64,000 nt of DNA from Knoxdaviesia capensis (Eukaryota; Ascomycota; Sordariomycetes; Microascales; Gondwanamycetaceae): the NCBI GenBank assembly GCA_001510575.1, contig LNGK01000008.1, forward strand, positions 4,536,981 to 4,600,980. The letters run 5' to 3'. Under the pieces are notes generated by a model, which worked only from the letters and a program-made list of their open reading frames with translations, did no database searches and was not told where the DNA came from. Position numbers and translations under genes: made by a program. Shown piece after piece: positions 34,701 to 44,412 of this stretch (its first letter is position 1; every line of letters starts with the position of its first letter).

Positions 34701-35040
34701 TTTCTTTTTTGTTGTCTGGACTTGGACCTCCTGAAAGGTGCATGTGGGACCCTTTTTGGCTTCTCGTACCTACTGTACAGTACTATCATACGGGTAAAAG
34801 TTTCCACCACACGCTAAAATCTAACAAGGATGTTGAGAAGTACCTTTTTTATGGGGCTTTTAGCGCTACTTCTATGTGGGTCCAGGAACCGAGCATACAC
34901 CCCCCCCTGCTTTGTATCCTGCCTTGACTCTTCAATTCTTGAAGGCATTCAGGGAAGCCAGCACCAGAGCCCAGCGCAGAACTCAGTACCAGAGCCCAGC
35001 TACCGTACTCCACGCCCGCTAAAACTCGGACACCCCCCTA
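31752..35040. promoter_or_regulatory. ATG1 upstream region, pyrimidine-rich on the sense strand
   Basis: From about 31800 to 33700 the plus strand is dominated by A and G, so the ATG1 sense strand is a C/T-rich leader/promoter of nearly 2 kb. It includes a short (GA)n run at about 33434-33447. Reading frames such as the minus-strand one at 32165-32836 arise from this biased composition. From 33700 to 35040 nothing recognisable was seen. Confidence 0.4.
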
Positions 35041-35062
35041 TCTCTCTCTGTGTGTGTCTCTA

Positions 35063-35093
<31 letters not shown>

Positions 35094-35275
35094 CTTTCTC
35101 TCTCTGTGTCTCTCTGTGTCTCTCTCCCTCTCTCTCTCTGTGTGTGTGTGCGTCTCTCTCTCTCTCTCTCTTTTTCTCTGTGTGTGTGTCTCTCTCTATC
35201 TCTCTCTTTTTCTCTCTGTGTGTGTCTCTCCCTCTCTTTCTCTCTCTAAATGCCTCTCTCTCTCTCTCTCTCTTT
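35041..35275 (+). repeat. (TC)n/(TG)n microsatellite
   Basis: About 235 bases of almost uninterrupted TC dinucleotides broken by short TG runs, on the plus strand. The deduced Ser/Leu/Val/Cys 'protein' in these frames is a by-product of the repeat. Confidence 0.95.
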
Positions 35276-35320
35276 GCGGACTCGGTTTCGTGTAGCGCCT
35301 ATTTTGTAGGAAAAAATTGT

Positions 35321-35442
35321 TTAGTAGGAAGGAAGTTGGTTGGTAGGAAGTTGGTTAGCAGGAAGTTGGTTGGCAGGAAGTTGGTTGGCAGGAAGAAGGT
35401 TAGTAGGAAGAAGGTTGGCAGGAAGAAAATTGGTTGGTACGA
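35321..35442 (+). repeat. 15-bp minisatellite, about eight copies
   Basis: Direct repeats of a 15-base unit close to TGGCAGGAAGTTGGT, with variants TGGT/TAGT/TAGC at the start and GAAGAAGGT at the end, followed by a (GAA)n tail to about 35475. It lies 45 bases after the TC microsatellite. The unit length is a multiple of three, so the frame reads as a 5-residue repeat, but there is no sign of a gene. Confidence 0.85.
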
Positions 35443-35475
35443 AGGAAGGAAGAAGAAGAAGAAGAAAAAGAAGTA

Positions 35476-37795
35476 GCTGTGGAGAAGAATTTTTGTTTTG
35501 ATTAAAAAGAGTACTTTAGGGCTAGGGTTTAAAATTAGGGATAGGCGCCAAGATTGGTGGATAGATACCCTTGATAACCAGTACTCTTCCTTCATTTGGA
35601 GGAAAAGGGCAAGTCAAAGTCAAAAGTTCAACTGTGGATCCTGGTCCGTCTCTGCATATTTATCCAGGTACCAAAAATCGGATCTCCCATCCATCAATTC
35701 TTCTCGCTTCTTGTCGCTGTTCTTCACCGTCTATTATCGCTTATCGATGGGAAAGTGGACAACGCACTTATCTGCGGTGAATGCGCTTTTATCGGTGTCT
35801 TGACATGTCCACTTTTTCTTTTGTTTGTCTTGCTCCCGAGGGCCAGATTTTGTCCAATACGGGCGGCATACTGTATGTACCAGAACTCGTAACTATCAGA
35901 TCACCGCCGGGCCGTGTTACGCCATCAAGAATGTTCTCCCAGCCCCCAAGAAAAGGCATCGCTTCCCATTTAATGAGTTAAAGAGAGAGAGAGTTTGTGT
36001 GTAATATTGAAAAGGCACATCTTCGTCTGTTGAGACCAGTCTCGGGAGGTTTTTTTTTTCCCTTAGTCGGCAAGACAAGCCAGTTCAGGCGGTCTGGATC
36101 TGTCTATCTAGCCCCCCTGGGTCTCCCCCCATAGGACTATGGAGTCTCCCACGGCGATATGCATATTTGGCATCTTCAGCCTCTCTCTAACTTGGCTTTG
36201 TGAGCCCAGCCTGCGGGATACGGGGTACACACGTGATGATGCATCGCCTGCCCCGGAGACCAAACACCCTCTCGTAGGAGGGGGACTCGCAGCTCGGCAT
36301 CATCGTCCGCGTCCTATATGTAAAGGCATGTAGATATGCCGTGTATAATGAGAGAAGAAGCCACAAGAAGCAACAAGATGTCCTCGTGACTTCCTACCAG
36401 TAACACAACTCGAGGTCTGATACCGCACGCTTCGAACCGAATGAAAAAGGTTCGGGCTATCCCCAAACCGGCAGATGCGCATGTACCAACACGTGTTGAA
36501 CGCTGACTTGGGCAGACTCGCACATAAACATATCATGCAGCAACACACTCCCCCGGCAAACCCTCTCGGTTTCTGTTTCTTCTCTTTAGGGAGGGACCCA
36601 TACCCGAGAGTTGCATTCCGTGGTCCGGGGGTAACGTTGATTGACCGAAGCAAGGTCTTGGCCCACCAACCTACACAGGGTGGACCGTATCCTAATCTCA
36701 GGAATATGCAGCGCACGACTCTGCTCACCTGCACCTCCAGGCACCAGACCCGAAAAAAAAATGAACAGCGCGTGCATCGCCAGGCTCCCAACATTTCACA
36801 CGTATGTCAGTGCTTATCAGCAAGCTTGTAGGTAGGTCGGTATCTTTCAGAATGTCCGACATGTCCGTGCAATGCAATGCTGGCATATCTTCTCATGTGT
36901 GCTGTCTGCATCTTGCATTGAGTTGTTGCTTGATATATCTTCAGTGCCTGTTGCACCAGTGGCGAAATCACCCTTCCCCCCACGCCAACTTCTGTCTCCA
37001 TAGCAAAAAGCCGAGACTCACTACAGCTTTGGTTTGGGTTTTGTTGGTTTTTTTTTTTATATACAGTACGTATGTACTGTATATCTTAATCTCGAGCTGT
37101 GTATGCATTTTACTGGGCTCAACCTTTTTTTTTCGCCTTGTAAATCTGACCATGCAATCGCACCATCCAGGTACGCAATAATATCACGACACGCCGCATT
37201 TCCAGGCCAAAATCCCAGGTCTTCCCTAGTTGACGAAAGCGGCACATTAGTATAAAGGGGCATAAGTAATTGAGCCTATGGCCAGCCCTCTCCCCTCACT
37301 TTGAAAATGTGTAAAGAGAAGAGAGACAATTGACGAAAACGCAAGTGAGAGGTCCATGGACGCAAGAGCAAGCTAATTGGAATGTGGATGTGGTGGTTCT
37401 GCTTTGGTTGGGTCAGGCTGCATCCACTCCGTGATATCAGGAAATCCGCGGAGCGGGCACCACACTGTTCACGTTGAATCTCTCTCCAGCGAAGCATTAT
37501 CACCAGTTGAAGGTCGTCTTTCCAGTTGAGATCCGACCGAGTCGAGTAAAATAAGCCTCATCGTTAGCGACTGCCAGTTGTCATGATGGATAGGGCTTAC
37601 CGGGAAGACACCTACACCTGCCGCTCGTTTGATGTTTGAGGGTGAATAGGGGACATGTCAAATCACTGCGAGGATCCCAACTATAAAAATAACAGATACT
37701 CAGGAGTATAACTGAGACCCCACAGTCTCTCAACAACAGATTTTCACTCGATTGGCTACATAAAGCCTATAGAGTGTCATCGGCGTTGGAGAGGT
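35476..37795. other. Gene-poor intergenic DNA
   Basis: 2.3 kb without a supported gene. It contains TTAGGG-like fragments near 35518-35545 and a perfect 11-base inverted repeat at 37059-37084. Short ORFs show no family or splice signals. Confidence 0.4.
37059..37084. repeat. Perfect inverted repeat, 11-base arms, 4-base loop
   Basis: The arms ATATACAGTAC (37059-37069) and GTACTGTATAT (37074-37084) flank GTAT. A T-run of about 12 immediately precedes the left arm. It could form a cruciform or RNA hairpin, or be the palindromic site of a dimeric regulator. Confidence 0.8.
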
Positions 37796-38790
37796 TTACA
37801 TACAGAGGTCACCAGAGACGTCATGAGCCAGCGCCACGGAGACCGTCCTGGCGCCCGTTTTGATGGTAACTTCAGGCGAAGGGGCAACGGCGCTTTTGTT
37901 CTGGAACTTATCTAGCAGAACAGGAGGAATATATGTCCAGAAGAATGTGGTGGCATTCCGTTCTTAGAGGGTATCGCGCGATAGCACACAGACCTAGATG
38001 TTAGGGCTAGCTCAGTCACGCATTTCAACTCTCGTCAGGCACAAAACCGTTCGTGGCTCGACGTCCGGATAGTGCGTCCGGCGAGCCTGCGACAAAGCTA
38101 TCAGTACCGCAGCAGTCACCGGATCGTGAATTACATCTGCATACTGTATGGGTTGGTGCTTTTTCTTCCACCGGAGATGGCGTTTCAAATGATACCAGTC
38201 TGAAATTGTTCGGATATCTGTGTCTTTCGGGTTGCGAGGCCGATCAAGATACCTGGCGTCATGTGAAGCCCATGACTCCATCAGAGTCATTGTAGTTAAG
38301 ACGGCCGTTCGGGACAGCGGAGAGCGCCCTACAGTATAGAGGATGCTCTGTGCCATTTATGTTTAGGGCCAGGTCGATGAAAAGAGGACTGTATAGATGT
38401 TAGTTCACTTAAGCGGATGGTTGTTGCCAGAGAGAGAGACTCGTTCCCTCTCTAGAACGAGGAGAGGATGATGGTGAAACCGGAAAACCGAGCTGCAAAA
38501 AGATAATACTGGATCTCGAGCACAGGTGTCCCCTTCCGGAACTTGTCCTCTCGCTCTGCTTCACAAGGGGGGGGTGTCAAATAATTCGGGATGTCTGATA
38601 ATGGAGCCTGTTCAAGCATGATGTTCAGCGATTTGATATGCGCATCTGTCCAGTGGATTGGCTCCCTCCAGATATCTTTCCCGTGGCTTTGGATTTGGGA
38701 TAGGATCGAGGAGGGCTCTGGTTGGGCCTCCTGAGACGATTCATGATGTCTGCGTAGGGAAGTACTGAGTGAATATTGAGGTCAAAGATG
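37796..38790 (-). pseudogene. Decayed multi-exon fungal gene of unknown function
   Basis: Coding-like segments follow one another on the minus strand but in shifting frames. Segment A, 38749-38489, contains SHGKDIWREPIHWTDAHIKS and YLTPPPCEAE. A 100-base intron follows (38488-38389; weak GTTTTC donor, CTAAC branch, ATACAG). Segment B (38388-38259) is in correct phase, with PLYCRALSAVPNGRLNY, and ends at TGA 38261-38259. The text continues in another frame as DARYLDRPRNPKD ... IHDPVTAAVLIALSQ down to 38012. Segment C (37962-37796) contains YIPPVLLDKFQNK and ends in TAA. Upstream of A, a further frame (LNIHSVLPYADIMNRL) reads into A only after another shift. I recall similar uncharacterised proteins in Eurotiales, where these blocks are continuous, but cannot confirm this here. 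Best read as a relic with at least two frameshifts. Sequencing error is the alternative. Confidence 0.55.
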
Positions 38791-39012
38791 AAGATCTAGA
38801 AGCAGGTCCAAACACGAAACCATGTATAAAATCGAGACCCCCACTAAAGTTTCTAGACGGCAGCTGCCTGCCATGTATATTAGTAAGTGAGGATACCTCG
38901 GAGAGAGTAAGGAGCATTCTCCTAGCCATCCAAGCCGGTGCAGCATCCAGCCGGCATATTTTGTCAACCGGCTCAAGATGGAAGGGAGTCTCTCTTTGTT
39001 TCGTTCTTCATC

Positions 39013-39289
39013 ATGGACGAACCTCCGCAGTCCACGAAAAGGCGGCTCAACACGAGCCCCGAGACCCCTTCATTACCTGCCGGGAAACGAGCACGACTAC
39101 TCGAAACAAACCTACAGCAACCCGCGCCGAAACGCCCAAGAGCCTCGTTTCTTAAAGACCACGCTGGGATGACCGACCCAATTTCCGAGTAGCTGGAGAC
39201 CATCACCCGATGAGGTGTGGCAAGACATGGACCTTGCCGCTCTCGAGACAAGCTGGCCCCCAACACCGACTAACGAAGTCCCCCATTGA
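39013..39289 (+). pseudogene. Small basic/acidic ORF broken by a +1 frameshift
   Basis: From ATG 39013 a 59-codon frame encodes a Pro/Arg/Lys-rich N-terminus (MDEPPQSTKRRLNTSPE ... PKRPRASF) and stops at TAG 39190-39192. One base further, the next frame reads SWRPSPDEVWQDMDLAALE and on to TGA 39287-39289, with composition equally unlike random DNA. The junction lies at about 39189-39191. No intron with acceptable borders restores the frame. It is divergent from the relic at 37796-38790. The family is not recognised. It may be a decayed gene or carry a sequencing indel. Confidence 0.4.
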
Positions 39290-40000
39290 GAGCCTCAGGG
39301 ACGAGTCGGGCATAGCTCTTAGAACCTATCTTGTAATCGGGCTCATCCCTACGAGGGACAGAGTCTCGTAACTCACGGGATCTAGATTGTGACTGGGCGT
39401 CAAACCCTCCCTGATGCACCCACGCCACTATCCACTGTCACAGTTCCGTGTCAAAAGTGGGGAAATATTCTATAAGCCTGAATAGACTACACTATACGGG
39501 GACGGTCACGAAGACAACAACCCAACGAAGAAGCATCTCCTAGCTTCAGCCAGACAGATAGAGAGAAAAGCCGAGAATCTTGGCTTACCCCTCTCGGATA
39601 CAGGCTCAAAAAGGGCCGTGAAGTGCCCCTTAGACAGAACAATACCCAGCGCCAACTGCCCAAGTCTTCCCCCCCCCCCTCCCCCCTAACCGGACACCAG
39701 AGAAAACAATGAAAAGAGAAAGATATGTCACGGAGATGAGTTGTAAAGTATCCATCCTCCCAGAAACGCCACAGAAGCTGATTTTAATGAGGAGGGGTAG
39801 TGAAGGGTTAAGCGTGAGGGGGGTTATTGAGGGGGAGGGCCGCTCGTATCTCCAAAAAGGGCCAAAACTATCCAAAAGGATCAATGCCACTATTCAAGAT
39901 ATACGAGATCGGAGATGGAGGAAGGAAAACGGAAGATGAAAGGGGGGGAGGAAGCATGGCCGCAAGCCGGCGAGCCGGTGCAAGCAAAAGAAAAGCCTAT
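39290..40000. other. Intergenic, 3' of ornithine aminotransferase
   Basis: 711 bases including a poly-C run near 39668-39688. No coding sequence is supported. The part next to 40000 should be the OAT 3' UTR. Confidence 0.35.
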
Positions 40001-41431
40001 TTAGTGACCGCCCTCGGCCTTCTTCGCCGTCGGCAGCTCCTTCAACGCATCGCCAATCAGCGCAATCGCCTTCCGCAACTCCGACTCGGTAATGACCAGC
40101 GGCGGCGCAAAGCGGATGATATTGCCGTGCGTTGGCTTCGCCAGCACGCCCTTCACCTTCAGCAGGATGCACAAGTCCCAGGCCGACCGGCCGTCGGTCT
40201 TGGACTCGTCAATCACCACCGCGTTGAGCAGGCCCTTGCCGCGCACGGTGTGCACCACCGGCGAGGCAAAGCGCCGCACCTCGTCGCGGAAGATGTTGCC
40301 CAGCTTCTCGGCCTTGGCCGTCAGGTCCTCCTCCTCCATGATCTCCAGCGCGCGGATCGACACGGCACAGCCGAGGGGGTTGCCGCCGTACGTCGAGCCG
40401 TGGGTGCCGGGCTCGATGACCATCATGATCTCCTTGCTGCTCAGCACGCAGCTGACCGGGTACAGGCCACCCGAGATGGCCTTGCCCAGGGTGATCATGT
40501 CAGGCTTGATGCCGGCCCACTCAGAGCACAGCATGCGGCCGGTGCGACCAATACCAGTCTGGATCTCGTCGCAGATGAACAGAACGTTGTGCTGTTTGCA
40601 CAGCTCGGACACCCGGCGCAGGTAGTCATCGTCAGGCACCACCACACCAGCCTCACCCTGGATCGGCTCAATGATGATAGCGGCAGTCTCCTTGCCATGG
40701 GCAGCAAAGGCTTCGGCAATGTCGTCGATGTTGTTGTACCGGATGGTCTTTCCAGACGACGGGATGATAGCGCCGATATTCGGCACGTAGGGGCCGTAGT
40801 TGTCTCTCGATTCAGGGTCGGTGGAGAGCGTGATGGCAGTCATCTAGACGGAAGGATTCCAAGAGTGTTAGCATGGCCTGAGGGAGGGACGTCTGTAGCA
40901 TGGAGGTAACTCCCGGAAAGACAGATAGAAACTCACAGTCCGGCCGTGGAAGTTGTCAGCCACGGAAAACACCAGCGCCTTGCCCTGCGGCACGCCCTTG
41001 ACCTTGTAGGCCCACTTGCGGGCAATCTTGACGGCAGTCTCCACAGCCTCGGCACCGGTGTTCATCGGCAGAGCCATGTCGTAGCCAAAGGTATTGCGGA
41101 CCTTCTCGGCCCACTTGGGGAACACGTCGTTGTGGAAGGCACGTGAGCTGAGGGTCAAGCGCGACGCCTGGTCGCACAGCGCCTTGACGAGCTCCGGGTG
41201 GCAGTGGCCCTGGTTCACAGCACTGTAGGCCGACAGGAAATCCAGGTACTTGCGGCCTTCCGGGTCCCACACGTACACGCCCTCGGCGCGCGAGAACACC
41301 ACCGGTAGCGAGTGGTAGTTGTGGGCAGCATACTGCGACTCGAGCGATATGGCGGAGTCGGTCGACTGAGCGTGGTAGCGCGAGCCGGCATTGGAGGTGG
41401 AGGCGGACTGGTCGTTTGCGTGGGGAGACAT
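40001..41431 (-). CDS. CAR2: Ornithine aminotransferase
   Basis: This PLP-dependent class III aminotransferase transfers the delta-amino group of ornithine to 2-oxoglutarate, giving glutamate-5-semialdehyde in arginine catabolism (cytosolic in fungi). Exon 1 is 41431-40937 (165 codons, ending FHGRT). The intron is 40936-40844 (GTGAGT...TCTAG). Exon 2 is 40843-40001 (280 codons plus TAA), so the protein is 445 aa. The PLP-phosphate loop is NTGAEAVETAVK (exon 1), the Asp that contacts the ring nitrogen is in CDEIQTGIGRTGR (about Asp257), and the Schiff-base lysine is in MITLGKAISGG (about Lys286). The substrate-binding block HGSTYGGNPLGC follows. There is no obvious mitochondrial presequence, in line with a cytosolic fungal enzyme. 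The A. nidulans gene is called otaA. Confidence 0.95.
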
Positions 41432-43849
41432 TTTGAGAGAATACGGGTGTTGAGGAGGTTTTGGTTGCAGAGGAGAGAGTCAATTGGGTCGAGAAGACAA
41501 GTTCAGGGCCCTTCGATGGTGGGGTTAATATGGCGGGGGAGAAGCTCTCCAAGGGAAGGATGAGAGCGGGTCGGACAGGAGTGAGTGAAAGAGAATGGTA
41601 TGTGATGAGATCGCGCACACAACTATGAAGACAGACAAGAAGACTTGAGAGAGATAGTGCACAGAGAAGTCTGAATTTGGATTAAACCAGAAAAGAAGAA
41701 AGAGAGAGAGAAGAAGTTCACAGTCCAGAAGGAGCACTTAAAAAAGGTGGGCAGGCCCTAAATTATAAGCGCACATGGGTTAGGAGGCAACTGCAGGAAG
41801 GTACATGTACTTTGTATCTTTTTCCCAGCCGGTGACCGGTGATGACCGGGAATGGAGCCAAGTTTGTATGTTTCGCCCTCCAGACTTTTCTGGGGGGAGA
41901 CCCCCGGTTCTGTTCTACCGAAGCCGAAGAAGATCCACAGTTTGAACTGATGCGGAACCGCCGTTGTTCCATTCCAGGCGTTTTTTATATGCGGGAGAAG
42001 TGTTTGGTTTGCTGTAGTAGAGCTGTGACGGATGTACGTCTCTCGGCTTGCAAGCAGAAGAGAGAGACAAACAGTCACAGCAATGTGCTCCCAGAGAGAC
42101 AACTTAACATACAAACAGGCACCCCAGACCAGACCAGAGAGAGGCAAACACCAAATCGGCGGAGCAAGTCACTGCTCCCTACGAGATCAAAAGCGAAGTT
42201 GCTTGGCGCGGCCAAAGGCGAGCACCAGGATTTTTGGAGTCTGTCCGTGTGTGTCAGTTGGAAGCGGCTGCATACGGGTTTTCACGTTTGATCAGACAGG
42301 CAAAATCTTCGAATTACAAAAGCTCTTGGTTGCTGGCTGTTGGTTTTTGCCGACCCCCACCAAGAATGCTGCTCCCTGCAAGTGTCCGTCCATTCCCCGT
42401 TTCGGGAATCCCTGGCTTTGTGTCTCAGAATGCCGACGCCGGCCGGAACATCCAGCAGCTTCAAACGCCGTGATTGTGATGTACAGCGTCTGTCTGCGCG
42501 CTTAGTTCGCACCCGTATGCCGCACAAGATATGCCGGCGTGCCTGAGTGACGGGGGTGGTGGAGTTGCGACCCTCGTTTGCTGGATGCTACCTGGCGGTG
42601 AAGATGGTCACCAGCGGAGGTATGATAGCATCGATAGCGTTGCTATCATGGAGGGGTTGAAACTGGAAGCACGGAAACCATAGTACAGTATGGAGTGCGC
42701 CCCATCAAATAGGCTGTCGTTCAAGCTATCAGCAGCACCGAATAGTGGGAAACTTGGTGGTTTCTCTTCCTTTGGTCAGCCAGCTATTCTCGGTGTGTTC
42801 AACCAACTTTTGCCTGCTTCTTTTTTTCACATGACCCTCCCCCAGAAAGGTTTCTCCTACGTAAAACGTCGTCATCAGCTGAATGAAAGTCTGTGGAAGG
42901 GAAGAAACGTGTGTGTACTCGGAGAGAAAATAAGCACAGATCTCCCAAGATTTCCGAAGCTATTTTTCATTCATTCATTGCTCTTGTCGATTGCCGATGC
43001 AAAGCGGCCCAGGTCCATCCCAGTCACACTAACACCAGCGAGATATCGGAAACTAGGAGGCGTCCTCCTCCGCGATATATTGGCAGATAGTAGTTCTCCC
43101 GCGCTCTTCTTCCCTTCACGTTTTCTCTTTGCCTGCCCGAGCAACGCACACTTCTCTTCCCTATGAACACCCCAGAAAAAAGAAACCCTGCGTCCCCCCA
43201 AGACCCGCTGGACAAACGGCCTCCGAACACGGCATATCCGTGAATGTCCCGCCCAATCGCAGCACCTGGATTACCCTATTACTCTCTCCAATTTCCAGCC
43301 AATCACACCTGCAGGCCACTTCTCCCACTTTGTAGTCGATCCAGCTCACGACCACCACGATGTGAGAGACAGAGTCGCGCGCCGCACCGAGTGGAGTAAT
43401 GTAGATGTGGCTCAAGTCGAATTTCACCGTCTGAGGCAAAAGCGCGTAGCTTTACGAGAAGACACATGTAATAACCATCGTAGAACATCCAATCGAGCAG
43501 CAGAGTATGCACTTGCACTTAGGGTTAAACAAAGTTTGTTAGGGCTATATGTTGTGATCCACTCAGATCCAGGGCTCAAGATAAGAGTCAGTAACGGCCA
43601 ATGCAACACTTAAGTTGGATTTGGTTCTCCTGCTACAGCTTGGATTTCCCCTCACTGCTTTCCTCGACATATACAATCAGAGCTTCTTAACTCAACCACT
43701 ACACTACTACTTCCATTCATGTTTTCTTTCTCTGCCTATGCAAAGCCATATCATGCCGCCTTCGAGTTTGAGCCGTCCCTTTCTCTCTCTCTTGGAAAGG
43801 ACAACCAAAATTGCATTCGCAATCCAAATTCAGCAAGACACCTCTTACG
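41432..43849. promoter_or_regulatory. OAT upstream region and gene-poor intergenic DNA
   Basis: 2.4 kb. The first ~330 bases are purine-rich on plus (C/T-rich OAT leader). A perfect stem-loop lies at 42622-42649. A segment at 43204-43324 resembles the GPI10 upstream DNA at 44163-44240 and contains a 26-codon ORF (43163-43243). TTAGGG fragments occur at 43520-43548. The 158-codon ORF at 42690 lacks support. Confidence 0.35.
42622..42649. repeat. Perfect inverted repeat, 9-base arms
   Basis: ATGATAGCA (42622-42630) and TGCTATCAT (42641-42649) surround a 10-base spacer that itself contains the palindrome ATCGAT overlapping its left edge. The function is unknown; it may be a hairpin or a palindromic binding site. 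Confidence 0.75.
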
Positions 43850-44262
43850 ATGGCATCCCCTGACCACTCACCGCCGGCTGAGAACGAGCCAGCTTCACGC
43901 TCTACCACTAAACTCCGTCCAGAGATGCTAGTCATGAAGCTTCAAGCACAGCTCAAGGAGGCACTGCGCCAGGCGGATGAGGAGAGGCAGGAAAAGAACT
44001 GGCCTTGAGACAGAAAGATGACGCGCTACAAGCAATGCAGAAGCTGCCATTTATGGGATTCATTAAGCATGTGGAAACTGCCGTTTTTCCTACCTTTTTT
44101 ATGGAACGAGATCCATCCAGAGCCGCCAAAACAAATCCCACCAGCATTGATGGGAAGATGTACCCGCTGGACAACCATCCTCCGATTACGGCATATGACC
44201 GTCTGAAATTTATAGCCAATCACGCCTGTACGCCACTTCTTCTCCGCGTTTGCATTTTGTAG
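43850..44262 (+). pseudogene. Coiled-coil small protein ORF broken by a -1 frameshift
   Basis: From ATG 43850 the frame encodes a short Ser/Pro head, then a heptad-like helix (VMKLQAQLKEALRQADEERQ), and stops at TGA 44006-44008. The helix continues with the same pattern one frame over (ELALRQKDDALQAMQKLPFM), then a further 70 residues to TAG 44260-44262. The switch falls in an A-run (43992-43995), where one more A would restore the frame. The last part overlaps CCAAT boxes probably belonging to the GPI10 promoter. I do not recognise the family. It may be a genuine gene with a homopolymer sequencing error, or a relic. Confidence 0.4.
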
Positions 44263-44297
44263 CCAATGGGCCTGTTCTGGGGCTTTTTCACCCAATC
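44213..44297 (+). promoter_or_regulatory. CCAAT-box cluster upstream of GPI10
   Basis: Three CCAAT elements lie within 85 bases: AGCCAATCAC at 44214, GCCAATGGG at 44262 and CCCAATCAGG at about 44290, all on plus. In fungi CCAATCA is bound by the HAP (CBC) complex. They lie 120-200 bases before the chosen GPI10 start. Confidence 0.5.
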
Positions 44298-44412
44298 AGG
44301 CGCAGGTAGGGAAAGCTCTCTCCTGAATTACATGGTGCACCTGTGGCTTCTTCCAACGACCGGAAGAACATCAACAAAGAGCCGTCAAGAGGGTCAATCT
44401 GACACTTTTGAC

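Noticed and set aside
35050..35476. Long Ser/Leu/Val/Cys ORFs
   Set aside because: Products of the TC/TG microsatellite and the 15-base minisatellite.
42690..43166. 158-codon plus-strand ORF with ATG start
   Set aside because: No recognisable motif, biased composition, no splice signals and no link to neighbours; likely chance.
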